Positions 48,167-57,529 of a DNA stretch of 64,000 nt are shown here, in pieces. Under the pieces are notes generated by a model. That model searched no databases. It was not told the DNA's origin and saw only the letters and a program-made list of their open reading frames with translations. Source of the DNA: Larix kaempferi. Taxonomy: Eukaryota; Streptophyta; Pinopsida; Pinales; Pinaceae. Numbering within the stretch: position 1 is the stretch's first letter; every line of letters begins with the position of its first letter. Where the stretch lies: contig BSBM01001665.1 of assembly GCA_027924585.1 (NCBI GenBank), forward strand, positions 496,001-560,000, read 5' to 3'. The translations under genes were made by a program, and so were the position numbers.

Positions 48167-48595
48167 ATGGATCCTGTTCCACCTTACTATGTTGGCTTCG
48201 CTGACGATGCAAGTCAGTGGTCCCCAAATCTCGCCTCCGCTGCCTGGGTACTTTATTCCCCCTCACATGAGTTGATTGACCTCAACGGAGTGTGCATAGG
48301 CGTTGCCACAAACAATCAGGCTGAGTACGACGTCGTGACTGGTCTCCTGATCGATGCTCTCCAAATGGGCATATGTCACCTTAATGTCTTCCTTGACACT
48401 CATCTCCTTGTGTCCTAGCTCAACAACTATTACCAAGTACGCGATCCCTGTCTTTTTAGAAAATTCCTGCGCACTAAACAAATGGTTCGACAGTTTGAAT
48501 CCGTTTCATTCAAACATGTCCCAAGGAATCTCAATAGTGTAGCAGACCAAATGGCGAACAACATTTTATATTGGCACACCAATCAAACCATGTAG
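48167..48595 (+). pseudogene. Second, archaeal-type RNase H of element B (downstream of integrase)
   Basis: A separate RNase H fold of about 142 residues, distinct from the RNase H next to RT. Active-site-type positions are visible: Asp in GFADDASQW, Glu in NNQAEYDVV, Asp in VFLDTHLL, and the late FKHVPRNLNSVADQMAN block. An in-frame TAG at 48416-48418 lies where Gln is expected (LLVSQLNN). Plant Tat elements are known to carry such an extra archaeal-type RNase H. Here it follows integrase, and no such domain is present between the RT-linked RNase H and integrase. Confidence 0.78.
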
Positions 48596-48649
48596 GAAAT
48601 CATACATACATATGCATCTCATAAACATAAAAAGCAAAAGAAAACATCA

Positions 48650-48840
48650 TAATATTTCATCCACATGCATACAAGGTGCCTCCATGGGCATACAAACATA
48701 AAGTACATCCACGTACATATGACATGCCTCCACGGGCAAAACAGAACACAAAATTGCATCCACGTGCAACAAAACATAAACACAAATAACAAGATATGCA
48801 TCCATGTGCATAAAGATATATATATATATATATATATCAC
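48650..48840. repeat. Short repeats with CACGTG-like cores and a TA microsatellite
   Basis: Six or seven imperfect copies of a catccacgtgcata-like motif (near 48659, 48683, 48707, 48728, 48755, 48798), several with the CACGTG G-box core or a one-base variant, followed by a TA repeat at about 48816-48837. Confidence 0.55.
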
Positions 48841-48959
48841 ATGAGAGAGTCATAATGTCAGGCGTGCCCACAACACCCGAATATATAAAAAATGTACATC
48901 GATAGTACAATATCCACAAAAATGTCCCCATCTGCTCATCAGCATTTGGGGGCAAAGTA

Positions 48960-49715
48960 CAACAACCTAATCATCATCATCATGGTAATCTGCCTCCTCC
49001 AGCTCCTCCTCCTTCGGATCATACAGATCCCGAGCTCTCCTCTTAGCTGTCAACATAGCTACCCTCTGCAGAATCGACCTCCACTCATGCGGAGCATCGA
49101 AACAATGATCCAACACGTGCTGATCTAGGCCTCTCCAACCATCATTAGGCACATCATACAACAATGACTCTAAGGTATCCCGAACATCCTCTATAGAACC
49201 ATCTCGGTGGTGCACAAATCCTTGAGCATGAGGTGGTGGTGCCACTATCGGTGGAGGTACTGCCACCACCACACATCCCCTACAACCCTAATGATCTGCT
49301 GGAGGTCGAGGTCCAACATCTGCAAAAAACCAACACCAACATACGTCAACTCATATAAAACATCTTTGCCTATCATCGTAACAAAAATCATAAACATAAT
49401 ATGATAGAACAAAAAAACAAAGACGTACCATCCAACCCCCAATCCTATCACTGAGCCCGAGGCATCTCGCTGTCTCCCCGAAAATCCATCCCCCTATATG
49501 GGTAGTCATCAAATCCCAGTGGCACCTGCTCCCACTGCTCGTACATCTCCATCGAGAAGAACTGTCAAATACCACCACCACCTTGGGGCATCATCTCCCC
49601 CCACCGCACCATCCGTGGCTCACTCCTCAGACCATCCTGAACAGGCACACATGGCTACAAGGTAGGTACCTACTCAAAGAAAAAACAACACAAGAAGGAG
49701 GCATAGCTTACCTGA
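48960..49715 (-). CDS. Antisense gene candidate of element B (minus strand)
   Basis: A minus-strand unit with splice signals. From the TATA box at 49838-49845 a leader reaches a donor-like cag|gtaagc (exon end 49712), and an acceptor-like ttcag lies near 49645. An exon follows (about 49440-49640, product with QWEQVPLGFDDYPYRG-type sequence and one stop) to a donor-like GGTACGT near 49430. After a ttttttgcag acceptor (about 49320) come the MLDLDLQQIIR codons and the 101-residue frame ending at 48967 (PPPIVAPPPHAQGF, DGWRGLDQHVL, acidic EEEELEEADYHDDDD-like tail). The family is not recognised. Antisense accessory genes at this position are known in Tat-lineage elements such as Grande. Exon structure is inferred and some stops are present. 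Confidence 0.5.
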
Positions 49716-49837
49716 AACTCACAGAATAAAAAACCGACGGTCGAATCTCCCACAAATGAAGAAAGTGCTCTGACCAACTCAACTCTCCTGTCAAACTCAA
49801 CCGTGAAAATGACACATGTCCCATTGGGTCCACTTGA

Positions 49838-49845
49838 TATTTATA
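49838..49845 (-). promoter_or_regulatory. TATA box of the antisense unit
   Basis: TATAAATA on the minus strand within cctataaatatcaag, upstream of the leader, splice donor and ORF on that strand. Confidence 0.5.
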
Positions 49846-50113
49846 GGAATTTGACCCATTTTTCAATCGACCATTCCAGAGTCATATGACATCCATTTTC
49901 TAAACCGTTCACAGCATTGGATTTAGCGCAGCGAGAACTTCATAGTGATCAAGTCCATTTCTTGATTTCACCAAACCCTATTTTTAGCACTTTTTTACAC
50001 ACTTCTCGTTGTCTAGATTTGCATGCCACATCGATCGGTCTCAGTTTTTGACATATTTTATATGGACGGATTCATATTTCCGCGCTCGTGATGATGCTTG
50101 AGATTGTTCCTCG

Positions 50114-50602
50114 TGTTGAATATTGTAACTTCAAAGAATATTATATTTGTACTTTATTATTCTGGAGATGTTTCATCCCTCCGAGGTAACCCTATTATGT
50201 ATCCGGAGATGTTTATTCCTCCGAGAGTTTGTATTAAGTAGGGTTATTAGACCCACCATGTGGGGGTCGGCCCTGTGGTTATATTTTTGGGGTTATTAGA
50301 CTTCTCCAGGAGAGGTCGGCCCCATTAGGTCTTTTAGTCAGTTAGGAGTCAATATAAATAAGAGAGGTGAACTCCTCATTAGATCATTCAGTCACTTGTA
50401 GAAGAGTGCGCACTTGTCTGGGAGATATGCTAAGGAGACAAAGAAGGAAGGAGCACATCTTGTATTTTGGTTGATCATCTTATTGAGTAAAGCTTTGCTG
50501 GGTTTTCTACCCCATGAGGGTTTCCCAGGGTATATTGTGTGTCTATCTTGTGATTGTGTTTCTTTCAGTGATCTTGCTTGTCTATTTGGTTTAAACTTAA
50601 CA
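50114..50602 (+). repeat. Copia 5' LTR
   Basis: 489 bp, TGTTGAATA to ACTTAACA, with TATAAATA at 50353-50360. Aligned with the 3' LTR without indels. Confidence 0.97.
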
Positions 50603-50614
50603 TGGTATCAGAGC
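50603..50614 (+). other. Copia primer-binding site
   Basis: TGGTATCAGAGC directly follows the LTR and complements the 3' end of initiator methionine tRNA. Confidence 0.95.
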
Positions 50615-50641
50615 TAGACTGAATAGGACATCTTTCACAAG

Positions 50642-50984
50642 GTAAGAATACCTCTCTCTCTCTCTTTGGTGAAGTTAGGGTTTCAGCCCAAAGTTGGTAT
50701 TATTGATTTTTGGTTGCATGGCTGGATAGCTCTTTTTAATACCTTTCTTTTGAGCTATAGATCGAACTTTTTGGTTGGGTAGAACTCCGGGAAATCCAAA
50801 CCCTAATTCTACCAAAAGTGCGATACGTCAGAATTTGGTTTCAGAAAAAAGTTGGAATTTTTGAATTCTGATTACATGGCTGGATAGCCCTTCTCAAGAG
50901 CATTCTTTTGAGCTATAGATCGAACTTTTTGGTTGGGTAGAACTCCGGGAAAGTCAAACCCTAATTCTACCAAAAGTGCGATAA
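50642..50984 (+). repeat. Duplicated leader segment of copia
   Basis: About 110 bp (catggctggatag... to ...aaaagtgcgata) occurs at 50716-50826 and again at 50874-50984, with a similar shorter region before each. Splice-donor-like GGTAAG sites lie at 50642 and 51028, just before and after the leader repeat. Confidence 0.75.
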
Positions 50985-51065
50985 AATTCTGTTCCAGATT
51001 CCGGAGAAGTGAAAAGTAACTTCCCAGGTAAGTATACTCTGTCTCTTGGACTCCCCCAAGAGAAG

Positions 51066-54000
51066 ATGGCTCCAAACACTAATCTTGAAGACAAGCTAGA
51101 AGGTATAGAAAATTTTTGGGCATGGAAATACAGAATTGGTCTCATTCTTGAGGAGAATGATCTTGCTCATTATATCAGGGAGGATGTTGCAGAACCAGAA
51201 GAAGATGAAGCCAAAGAAAAACACAGGAAGGATTTGATTAGGGCAAAGAGAATCATAGCTGATTCTATTAAAGACCACTTGATTCCCCAAGTGGCTTCCA
51301 AGAAGACTCCAAAGGAAATGTATGATGCCCTAGGAAGAATGTATGAAGGAAAGAACATCAATAGGAAGATGAATCTAAGGACTAAGTTGAAGAGTACCAA
51401 GATGCACAAAGGAGAATCCATTCAATACTACTTCTCAAGAGTCTCTCTAATCAAAGAGCAACTAGATGCCATTGGTGATACTCTTGATGAAGATGAACTT
51501 GTGATGACAGCTCTAAATGGTCTCACTAGACCTTGGGAGTCATTCATTCAAACTATGTGTGCCAGGAAAGAAAGTATGAAGTTTGATGTAGTTTGGGAGG
51601 ATTGTGTACAAGAGGAGGCTAGGGTTGCAAATCGAGAAGCCTTGCTCAAAGAGGATGACCAAGCCTTGGCTACCCACACCAAAAGAAGAAGGAGTCAATC
51701 CTACTCCAAAAAGGGTAGTCACAAGGAGTCTCATCCTCCACACGGATTTCATAAGAAAAGAGGATCTTCTCAAAGAAGAGATTACTCTTCTTTCCAGTGC
51801 TTTTCTTGTCACAAAATAGGACACATTGCTAGAGATTGCCCTCTACAGAAGAAAAAGGGCACTCGCTACAAAAGACACCAAGCACATCTTGTAGAAGATG
51901 ATAGTGAAGAAGAAGAAGTAGAGGAAGAAAGGTCTCACAATAAAAGACCTCGAAATGAAGAGGAAGAAGAAGAAAGGACCTTCTTCAAAAGAAGGTCAAG
52001 GAGAAATGCAGAAGAAGATGCAAAAGAATATGTTCTCTTCTCCGCACTATCTGGATCTATAACCCCTGGAGAAGGTACATGGCTTATTGACAGTGGTGCC
52101 TCAAAGCACATGACAGGACAGAAAAGGACTCTCTCAAATCTTGAAGAAAAGACTTCTCCCCAAAAGGTATCTCTAGGAGATGACTATCAATATCCCATTA
52201 AGGGAATTGGTGAAGCAAACTACAAACTCGATTCTGGAACTCCCTTGAAGATGAAGGAAGTTTTATATGTTCCAGGATTGAAGAAGAATTTGCTTTCTAT
52301 CTCAGCTTTAGACAAGAAATGCTATAGAGTTGCATTCATTGATGGACAAGTGTTAATGTGGTCCAAAGGCAAATCTATTAAGGATGCAATTGTTATTGGT
52401 GAAGAGGAAGGAGGTTTATATAAACTCAAGGGTCATCCGGAAGCTGCTCTTGTTCATGAAACCTCTAGCCCCAGTGAGCTATGGCATAGAAGACTAGCTC
52501 ACATTAACTACAAAGCCTTACCCTATGTAAGCAAGGTGGTCATAGGACTACCAGATTTGAAGGTTGATCATGATGGCTCATGTAAAGGATGTAAGAAAGG
52601 GAAGAATGTCAAGAACCCCTTTCCAAAGAGTGAAACAAAGACTAAGGGTATCTTGGAGTTAATACACTCAGATGTATGTGGTCCAATGCCCACCACCTCT
52701 CTAAGTGGATTTGAATACTATCTTTCATTCATTGATGATCATTCAAGGAAAACTTGGATATACTTTCTAAAGGGTAAGAATGAAGTTTTTGGAAAGTTCA
52801 AAGAGTTCAAGGCTCTAATAGAAAATCTCTCAGAAAAGAAAATCAAGATTCTCAGAACAGACAACGGTGGAGAATATACTTCAAAAGAGTTTGAAGAATT
52901 CTGTAAAGAAGCTGGAATCAAGAGAGAACTAACCACTCCCTACAATCCCCAACAAAATGGGGTTGCAGAAAGGAAAAATAGAACCATCATGGAAGCTGTG
53001 AAGACTATGATACATGACCAGGATCTTCCCATGTATCTATGGGCTGAAGCAGCCAGAACAGCAGTATATGTTCAAAATAGATTATCTCATAGTGCTCTTG
53101 ATTTCAAAACTCCAGAAGAAGTGTTTACTGGAAAGAAGCCCGAGGTAAGCCATCTTAAAATATTTGGGTGTCATGTGTACATCCACATTCCAAAAGAAAA
53201 GAGAACCAAGTTGGATCCTTCTGGTAAGAAAGGAATATTTGTTGGTTATTGTGAATCATCCAAAGCCTTCAGGATTTACATACCAGGCTTTCATCATATA
53301 GAAATCAGTAGAGATGTAACTTTTGATGAAGAAGTAGCTCTTAAGAAATCAAGAAAATGCCAACTTGAAGAAATCTATGAAGAAGATCCTTCTTCTAGAA
53401 ACTCAGAGGCTGTTCACATCCCTGAAGATAATCCACCAGAGGATCATGACATGTTGGAGCCACAAGAACCTCCTATCTCAGATTTATCAAAGAAAAGAAG
53501 GCCAGCATGGGCTAGAGATATTATCCAAGGGGCTGAAAAATATGGTGCTCCTGAAGGCTCCATTAGAGAAAGAAAGAAACCAAAGCTAGTGTCCAACTAT
53601 ATGGCCTTGATGTGTGATCTTGTGGATCAACTACCTACTAGCTATGAAGAAGCATCTCAAAAGAAAGAATGGGTAGAAGCAATGACAGAAGAATATCAGT
53701 CGATAATGAAAAATGATGTTTGGGATCTAGTCCCCAAACCAAGAGATAAAAGTGTAGTTTCTTCCAAATGGATTTTCAAGATAAAACATGCTGCAGATGG
53801 TAGCATTGAAAAATACAAGGCAAGGTTTGTAGCCAGAGGATTCTCTCAAAAGGAAGGAATTGACTATGAAGAAACATTTGCACCTGTTGCTAGGTATACT
53901 TCAATTAGAACTATCATGGCACTTGCATCCATGATGAAATGGAAATTACATCAAATGGATGTTAAGACAGCTTTTCTGAATGGTGTAATTGAAGAAGAAG

Positions 54001-55175
54001 TATACATAGAACAACCTCAAGGTTTTGAGGTCAAAGACGGAAGGACCCATGTATGCAAACTGAAAAAGGAATTATATGGATTGAAGCAAGCTCCCAGGGC
54101 TTGGTACGGAAGGATTGACAGTTTCTTAACAAGCATGGGCTTTACCAAAAGTAAAGCTGACCCCAATCTTTATCTTAAAGTGATGGATGATGAACCTGTT
54201 ATATTGCTGTTATATGTAGATGATCTATTTCTAACCAGAAATGAGAATCAAATCATTGAAAGCAAGAAGAAGCTTTCTTCAGAATTCAAAATGAAAGATC
54301 TCGGATTAATGCACTACTTCTTAGGCCTAGAAGTGTGGCAAGAGCCAAAAGGAATCTTTCTAAATCAAGGTAAGTATACTGTGGAGATTCTCAAAAGATT
54401 TGATATGTTGGAGTGTAAAGCCATGGCCACTCCCATGGACTCCAACCTGAAACTATTAGTTAATGATTCATCAGAACTAGTGGACATAACCCTATATAGA
54501 CAAATCATTGGATCATTGATGTATTTGACAAATACTAGGCCGGATATATGCTTTGCTGTAAATACCCTAAGTCAGTATCTAGTGGAACCTAGAAAGGTTC
54601 ACCTTATAGCTGCAAAGCATATAATGAGGTACCTAAAAGGTACAGTGGACTTTGGCCTATACTATCTTGGAGGTAATGAACTCAAGTTACGTGGTTACTC
54701 AGATTCTGATTGGGCAGGTAGTGTCCCAGATAGAAAAAGTACTTCAGGCGGATGTTATGGCCTTGGATCTGCCATGATCTCCTGGTTCAGCAAGAAACAA
54801 TCTAGTGTGGCCCTCAGTACTGCTAAAGCAGAATATATAGCTGCTTGCTCTGCCAGCTGTGAAGCAGTGTGGCTTTGGAAACTCTTATCTGGAATTTTTG
54901 ACTTAGAAATGGATCCCGCTGTGATTATGTGTGATAATCAAAGCTGCATTAAGATGACTAAAAATCCTGTGTTCCATGATAAGTCAAAACACATTGAGAT
55001 TCGTTACTTCTATATACGAGACATGGTGCAGAGAGGAGCCATCAAGCTCGAGTACATAAGCACCGAGGATCAGATTGCCGATATCCTGACTAAACCCTTG
55101 TCTCGAGTAAAGTTTGAACACTTACGAGACATGCTTGGCATAGTCCAGAAGGACCCTCCTCGAAAGAGGGAGTAG
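51066..55175 (+). CDS. Ty1/copia gag-pol polyprotein, intact
   Basis: 1369-residue polyprotein that provides capsid, protease, integrase, RT and RNase H. The ATG at 51066 (aagatggct) is chosen; the frame is open upstream to 51009 but that codon is GTG. In order: gag core (about 1-230), one CCHC knuckle CFSCHKIGHIARDC (about 243-257), an acidic/basic linker, protease with Asp342 in WLIDSGASKHM, GAG-pre-integrase WHRRLAHINY, an integrase HHCC motif, catalytic DD35E at Asp536, Asp599 and Glu635, RT with YVDD (Asp1052 and Asp1053), and RNase H (LSTAKAEYIAA, then DNQSCIKM, KHIEIRYFYIRD, ADILTKPL). No stop or frameshift across 4.1 kb contrasts with elements A and B. Domains match a complete plant copia element. 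Confidence 0.96.
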   Translation: MAPNTNLEDKLEGIENFWAWKYRIGLILEENDLAHYIREDVAEPEEDEAKEKHRKDLIRAKRIIADSIKDHLIPQVASKKTPKEMYDALGRMYEGKNINRKMNLRTKLKSTKMHKGESIQYYFSRVSLIKEQLDAIGDTLDEDELVMTALNGLTRPWESFIQTMCARKESMKFDVVWEDCVQEEARVANREALLKEDDQALATHTKRRRSQSYSKKGSHKESHPPHGFHKKRGSSQRRDYSSFQCFSCHKIGHIARDCPLQKKKGTRYKRHQAHLVEDDSEEEEVEEERSHNKRPRNEEEEEERTFFKRRSRRNAEEDAKEYVLFSALSGSITPGEGTWLIDSGASKHMTGQKRTLSNLEEKTSPQKVSLGDDYQYPIKGIGEANYKLDSGTPLKMKEVLYVPGLKKNLLSISALDKKCYRVAFIDGQVLMWSKGKSIKDAIVIGEEEGGLYKLKGHPEAALVHETSSPSELWHRRLAHINYKALPYVSKVVIGLPDLKVDHDGSCKGCKKGKNVKNPFPKSETKTKGILELIHSDVCGPMPTTSLSGFEYYLSFIDDHSRKTWIYFLKGKNEVFGKFKEFKALIENLSEKKIKILRTDNGGEYTSKEFEEFCKEAGIKRELTTPYNPQQNGVAERKNRTIMEAVKTMIHDQDLPMYLWAEAARTAVYVQNRLSHSALDFKTPEEVFTGKKPEVSHLKIFGCHVYIHIPKEKRTKLDPSGKKGIFVGYCESSKAFRIYIPGFHHIEISRDVTFDEEVALKKSRKCQLEEIYEEDPSSRNSEAVHIPEDNPPEDHDMLEPQEPPISDLSKKRRPAWARDIIQGAEKYGAPEGSIRERKKPKLVSNYMALMCDLVDQLPTSYEEASQKKEWVEAMTEEYQSIMKNDVWDLVPKPRDKSVVSSKWIFKIKHAADGSIEKYKARFVARGFSQKEGIDYEETFAPVARYTSIRTIMALASMMKWKLHQMDVKTAFLNGVIEEEVYIEQPQGFEVKDGRTHVCKLKKELYGLKQAPRAWYGRIDSFLTSMGFTKSKADPNLYLKVMDDEPVILLLYVDDLFLTRNENQIIESKKKLSSEFKMKDLGLMHYFLGLEVWQEPKGIFLNQGKYTVEILKRFDMLECKAMATPMDSNLKLLVNDSSELVDITLYRQIIGSLMYLTNTRPDICFAVNTLSQYLVEPRKVHLIAAKHIMRYLKGTVDFGLYYLGGNELKLRGYSDSDWAGSVPDRKSTSGGCYGLGSAMISWFSKKQSSVALSTAKAEYIAACSASCEAVWLWKLLSGIFDLEMDPAVIMCDNQSCIKMTKNPVFHDKSKHIEIRYFYIRDMVQRGAIKLEYISTEDQIADILTKPLSRVKFEHLRDMLGIVQKDPPRKRE

Positions 55176-55275
55176 TATAGTATTTGATAACAATTTTGTT
55201 TTGTTGCACTTAGCTACTTACAATTATTTAGATTTAGAACTCTTATATATCTTTTATTTTTATGGATAAATGTTT

Positions 55276-55520
55276 TGATATTAGATGTATTAGTGAGAAT
55301 ACATGCTAGATGTATACATGTTTTGGTGTGATGTATACATGTTTTGATACATGCTAGTTGTGATGTATACATGTTTTGATGTTAGATGTATTAGTAAGAA
55401 TACATGCTAGTTGTGATGTATACATGTTTTGATGTTAGATGTATTAGTAAGAATACATGCTAATTGTGATGTATACATGTTCTGATGATTAGATGTATTA
55501 GTAAGAATACATGCTACATG
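55276..55520. repeat. 53-bp tandem repeat in copia 3' region
   Basis: Units beginning gatgttagatgtattag at 55378 and 55431 are 53 bp apart, with partial or variant copies before and after (55282-55377, 55484-55520). Each contains gtatacatgtt and aatacatgcta motifs. Confidence 0.75.
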
Positions 55521-56653
55521 TGATACATTCTCTTGGATATTTGTACCTGTATAGATGAGAATACAGAAGGGGATTGGATCATCCCTGGAATTTCAGTCCT
55601 AAAGAGAGCCGTAGATGTGAGGTCTCCGAGAATGAAGTCCTTAGTGGACAATTGAGGGGATTGGATCATCCCTGGACTTTCAGTCCTAAAGAGAGCCGTA
55701 GACGTGAGGTCTCCGAGAATGAAGTCCTTAGTGGACAGTTGAGGGGATTGGATCATCCCTGTACTTTCAGTCCTAAAGAGAGCCGTAGACGTGAGGTCTC
55801 CGAGAATGAAGTCCTTGGTGGACAGTTGAGGGGATTGGATCATTCCTGGACTTTCAGTCCTAAAGAGAGCCGTAGACGTGAGGTCTCCGAGAATGAAGTC
55901 CTTGGTGGATAGTTGAGGGGATTGGATCATCCCTGGACTTTCAGTCCTAAAGAGAGCCGTAGACGTGAGGTCTCCGAGAATGAAGTCCTTAGTGGACAGT
56001 TGAGGGGATTGGATCATCCCTGGACTTTCAGTCCTAAAGAGAGCCGTAGACGTGAGGTCTCCGAGAATGAAGTCCTTAGTGGACAGTTGAGGGGATTGGA
56101 TCATCCCTGGACTTTCAGTCCTAAAGAGAGCCGTAGACGTGAGGTCTCCGAGAATGAAGTCCTTGGTGGACAGTTGAGGGGATTGGATCATCCCTGGACT
56201 TTCAGTCCTAAAGAGAGCCGTAGACATGAGGTCTCCGAGAAGTGGGGATTGTATCATCCCCGGACTTAGGTCCCTGAATTGATCCGTAGACGTGTGGTCT
56301 CCGAGAAGTGGGGATTGTATCATCCCCGGACTAAGGTCCCTGAATTGATCCGTAGACGTGAGGTCTCCGAGAAGTGGGGATTGTATCATCCCCGGACTTA
56401 GGTCCCTGAATTGATCCGTAGACGTGTGGTCTCTGAGAAGTGGGGATTGTATCATCCCCGGACTAAGGTCCCTGAATTGATCCGTAGACGTGTGGTCTCC
56501 GAGAAGTGGGGATTGTATCATCCCCGGACTTAGGTCCCTGAATTGATCCATAGATGTGTGGTCTCCGAGAAGTGGGGATTGTATCATCCCCGGACTTCGA
56601 TCCCTGAATTGATCCATAGACGTGCGGTCTCCGAGAAGTGGGGATTGTATCAT
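55514..56653 (-). CDS. Repeat-encoded antisense ORF of copia, 379 codons
   Basis: Starts at an ATG (complement of 56651-56653) and stays open through the 66-bp and 87-bp arrays because both periods are multiples of 3 and lack antisense stops. The product is a string of 22-residue units (IQSPLLGDHTSTDQF-like) followed by 29-residue units (with LSTKDFILGDLTST). Low complexity makes chance openness likely; no promoter was identified on that strand, so it may not be a gene. On the sense strand the arrays also form a nearly open frame, with a single TAG at 55910-55912 inside the 87-bp array. Confidence 0.3.
   Translation of the reverse strand: MIQSPLLGDRTSMDQFRDRSPGMIQSPLLGDHTSMDQFRDLSPGMIQSPLLGDHTSTDQFRDLSPGMIQSPLLRDHTSTDQFRDLSPGMIQSPLLGDLTSTDQFRDLSPGMIQSPLLGDHTSTDQFRDLSPGMIQSPLLGDLMSTALFRTESPGMIQSPQLSTKDFILGDLTSTALFRTESPGMIQSPQLSTKDFILGDLTSTALFRTESPGMIQSPQLSTKDFILGDLTSTALFRTESPGMIQSPQLSTKDFILGDLTSTALFRTESPGMIQSPQLSTKDFILGDLTSTALFRTESTGMIQSPQLSTKDFILGDLTSTALFRTESPGMIQSPQLSTKDFILGDLTSTALFRTEIPGMIQSPSVFSSIQVQISKRMYHM
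55569..56243. repeat. 87-bp tandem array in copia 3' region
   Basis: Eight units start at 55569, 55656, 55743, 55830, 55917, 56004, 56091 and 56178, exactly 87 bp apart; the last is 66 bp long. Each starts ggggattggatcatccctgg and contains gagagccgtagacgtgaggtctccgag-like blocks. Compared with the following array it carries about 21 extra bases (around gtccttagtggacag). Confidence 0.95.
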
Positions 56654-56705
56654 GCCCAGACTTCGGTCCCTGAATTGATCCGTAGACGAATGGTCTCTAA
56701 GAAAG
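56244..56705. repeat. 66-bp tandem array in copia 3' region
   Basis: Seven units start at 56244, 56310, 56376, 56442, 56508, 56574 and 56640. Each opens with ggggattgtatcatcccc, a 6-bp-stem inverted repeat, followed by the gtagacgtg-ggtctccgag block shared with the 87-bp array. Confidence 0.95.
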
Positions 56706-56713
56706 TGATTTTA

Positions 56714-57096
56714 TTGATGATGTGGTTACTTGTATCGGTAGGATACTCGTATTGATGATGTGGTTACTTGTATCGGTAGGATACTTGTATTGATGATGTG
56801 GTTACTTGTATCGGTAGGATACTTGTATTGATGATGTGGTTACTTGTATCGGTAGGATACTTGTATTGATGATGTGGTTACTTGTATCGGTAGGATACTT
56901 GTATTGATGATGTGGTTACTTGTATCGGTAGGATACTTGTATTGATGATGTGATTACTTGTATCGGTATGGATACTTGTATTGATGATGTGATTACTTGT
57001 ATCGGTATGGATACTTATATTGATGATGTGGCTACTTGTATCGGTAGGATACTCGTATTGTTGATATGGTTACTTGTATTGGCATGAATACTTGTA
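56714..57096. repeat. 38/39-bp tandem array in copia 3' region
   Basis: Ten units start at 56714, 56752, 56790, 56828, 56866, 56904, 56942, 56981, 57020 and 57058. Consensus elements are ttgatgatgtggttacttg and tatcggtaggatacttgta. Confidence 0.95.
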
Positions 57097-57372
57097 CTAT
57101 GACGATGCTGCTGATCGTGTGATGACGATGCTGCTGATCATGTGATGATGATGCTACTGATCATGTGATGACGATGCTGCTGATCGTGTGATGACGATGC
57201 TGCTGATCGTGTGATGACGATGTTGCTGATCGTGTGATGACGATGCTACTGATCGTGTGATGACGATGCTACTGATCGTGTGATGACGATGCTGCTGATC
57301 GTGTGATGACGATGCTGCTGATCATGTGATGACGATGCTGCTGATCATGTGAAGACGATACTGAAGATCGTG
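57097..57372. repeat. 23-bp tandem array in copia 3' region
   Basis: About twelve 23-bp units of the form tgatgacgatgctgctgatc + gtg (for example starting 57120, 57143, 57166), with cgtg/catg alternation. Confidence 0.93.
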
Positions 57373-57520
57373 ATGTTGATGTTGATGTTGACATTGATGT
57401 ACCAGTAACTGTTTGAGTTACTGATGAAGACAAATTGAAGAAAGCTTCCGATGATTTATAGATGTATCATGTATAGTGACTCCTTGCTCCTGCAGATGCT
57501 GTTATAATATCCTTCTCGTT

Positions 57521-57529
57521 AAGGGGGAG
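57521..57529 (+). other. Copia polypurine tract
   Basis: aagggggag immediately before the 3' LTR, the normal plus-strand primer site. Confidence 0.9.

Noticed and set aside
48619-48955. Minus-strand ORFs rich in Tyr, Ile and Cys
   Set aside because: Arise from the TA microsatellite and short repeats; low complexity.
51009-51065. Upstream extension of the copia ORF
   Set aside because: The first codon is GTG and the segment contains a splice-donor-like site; the ATG at 51066 in a good context matches usual copia gag starts.
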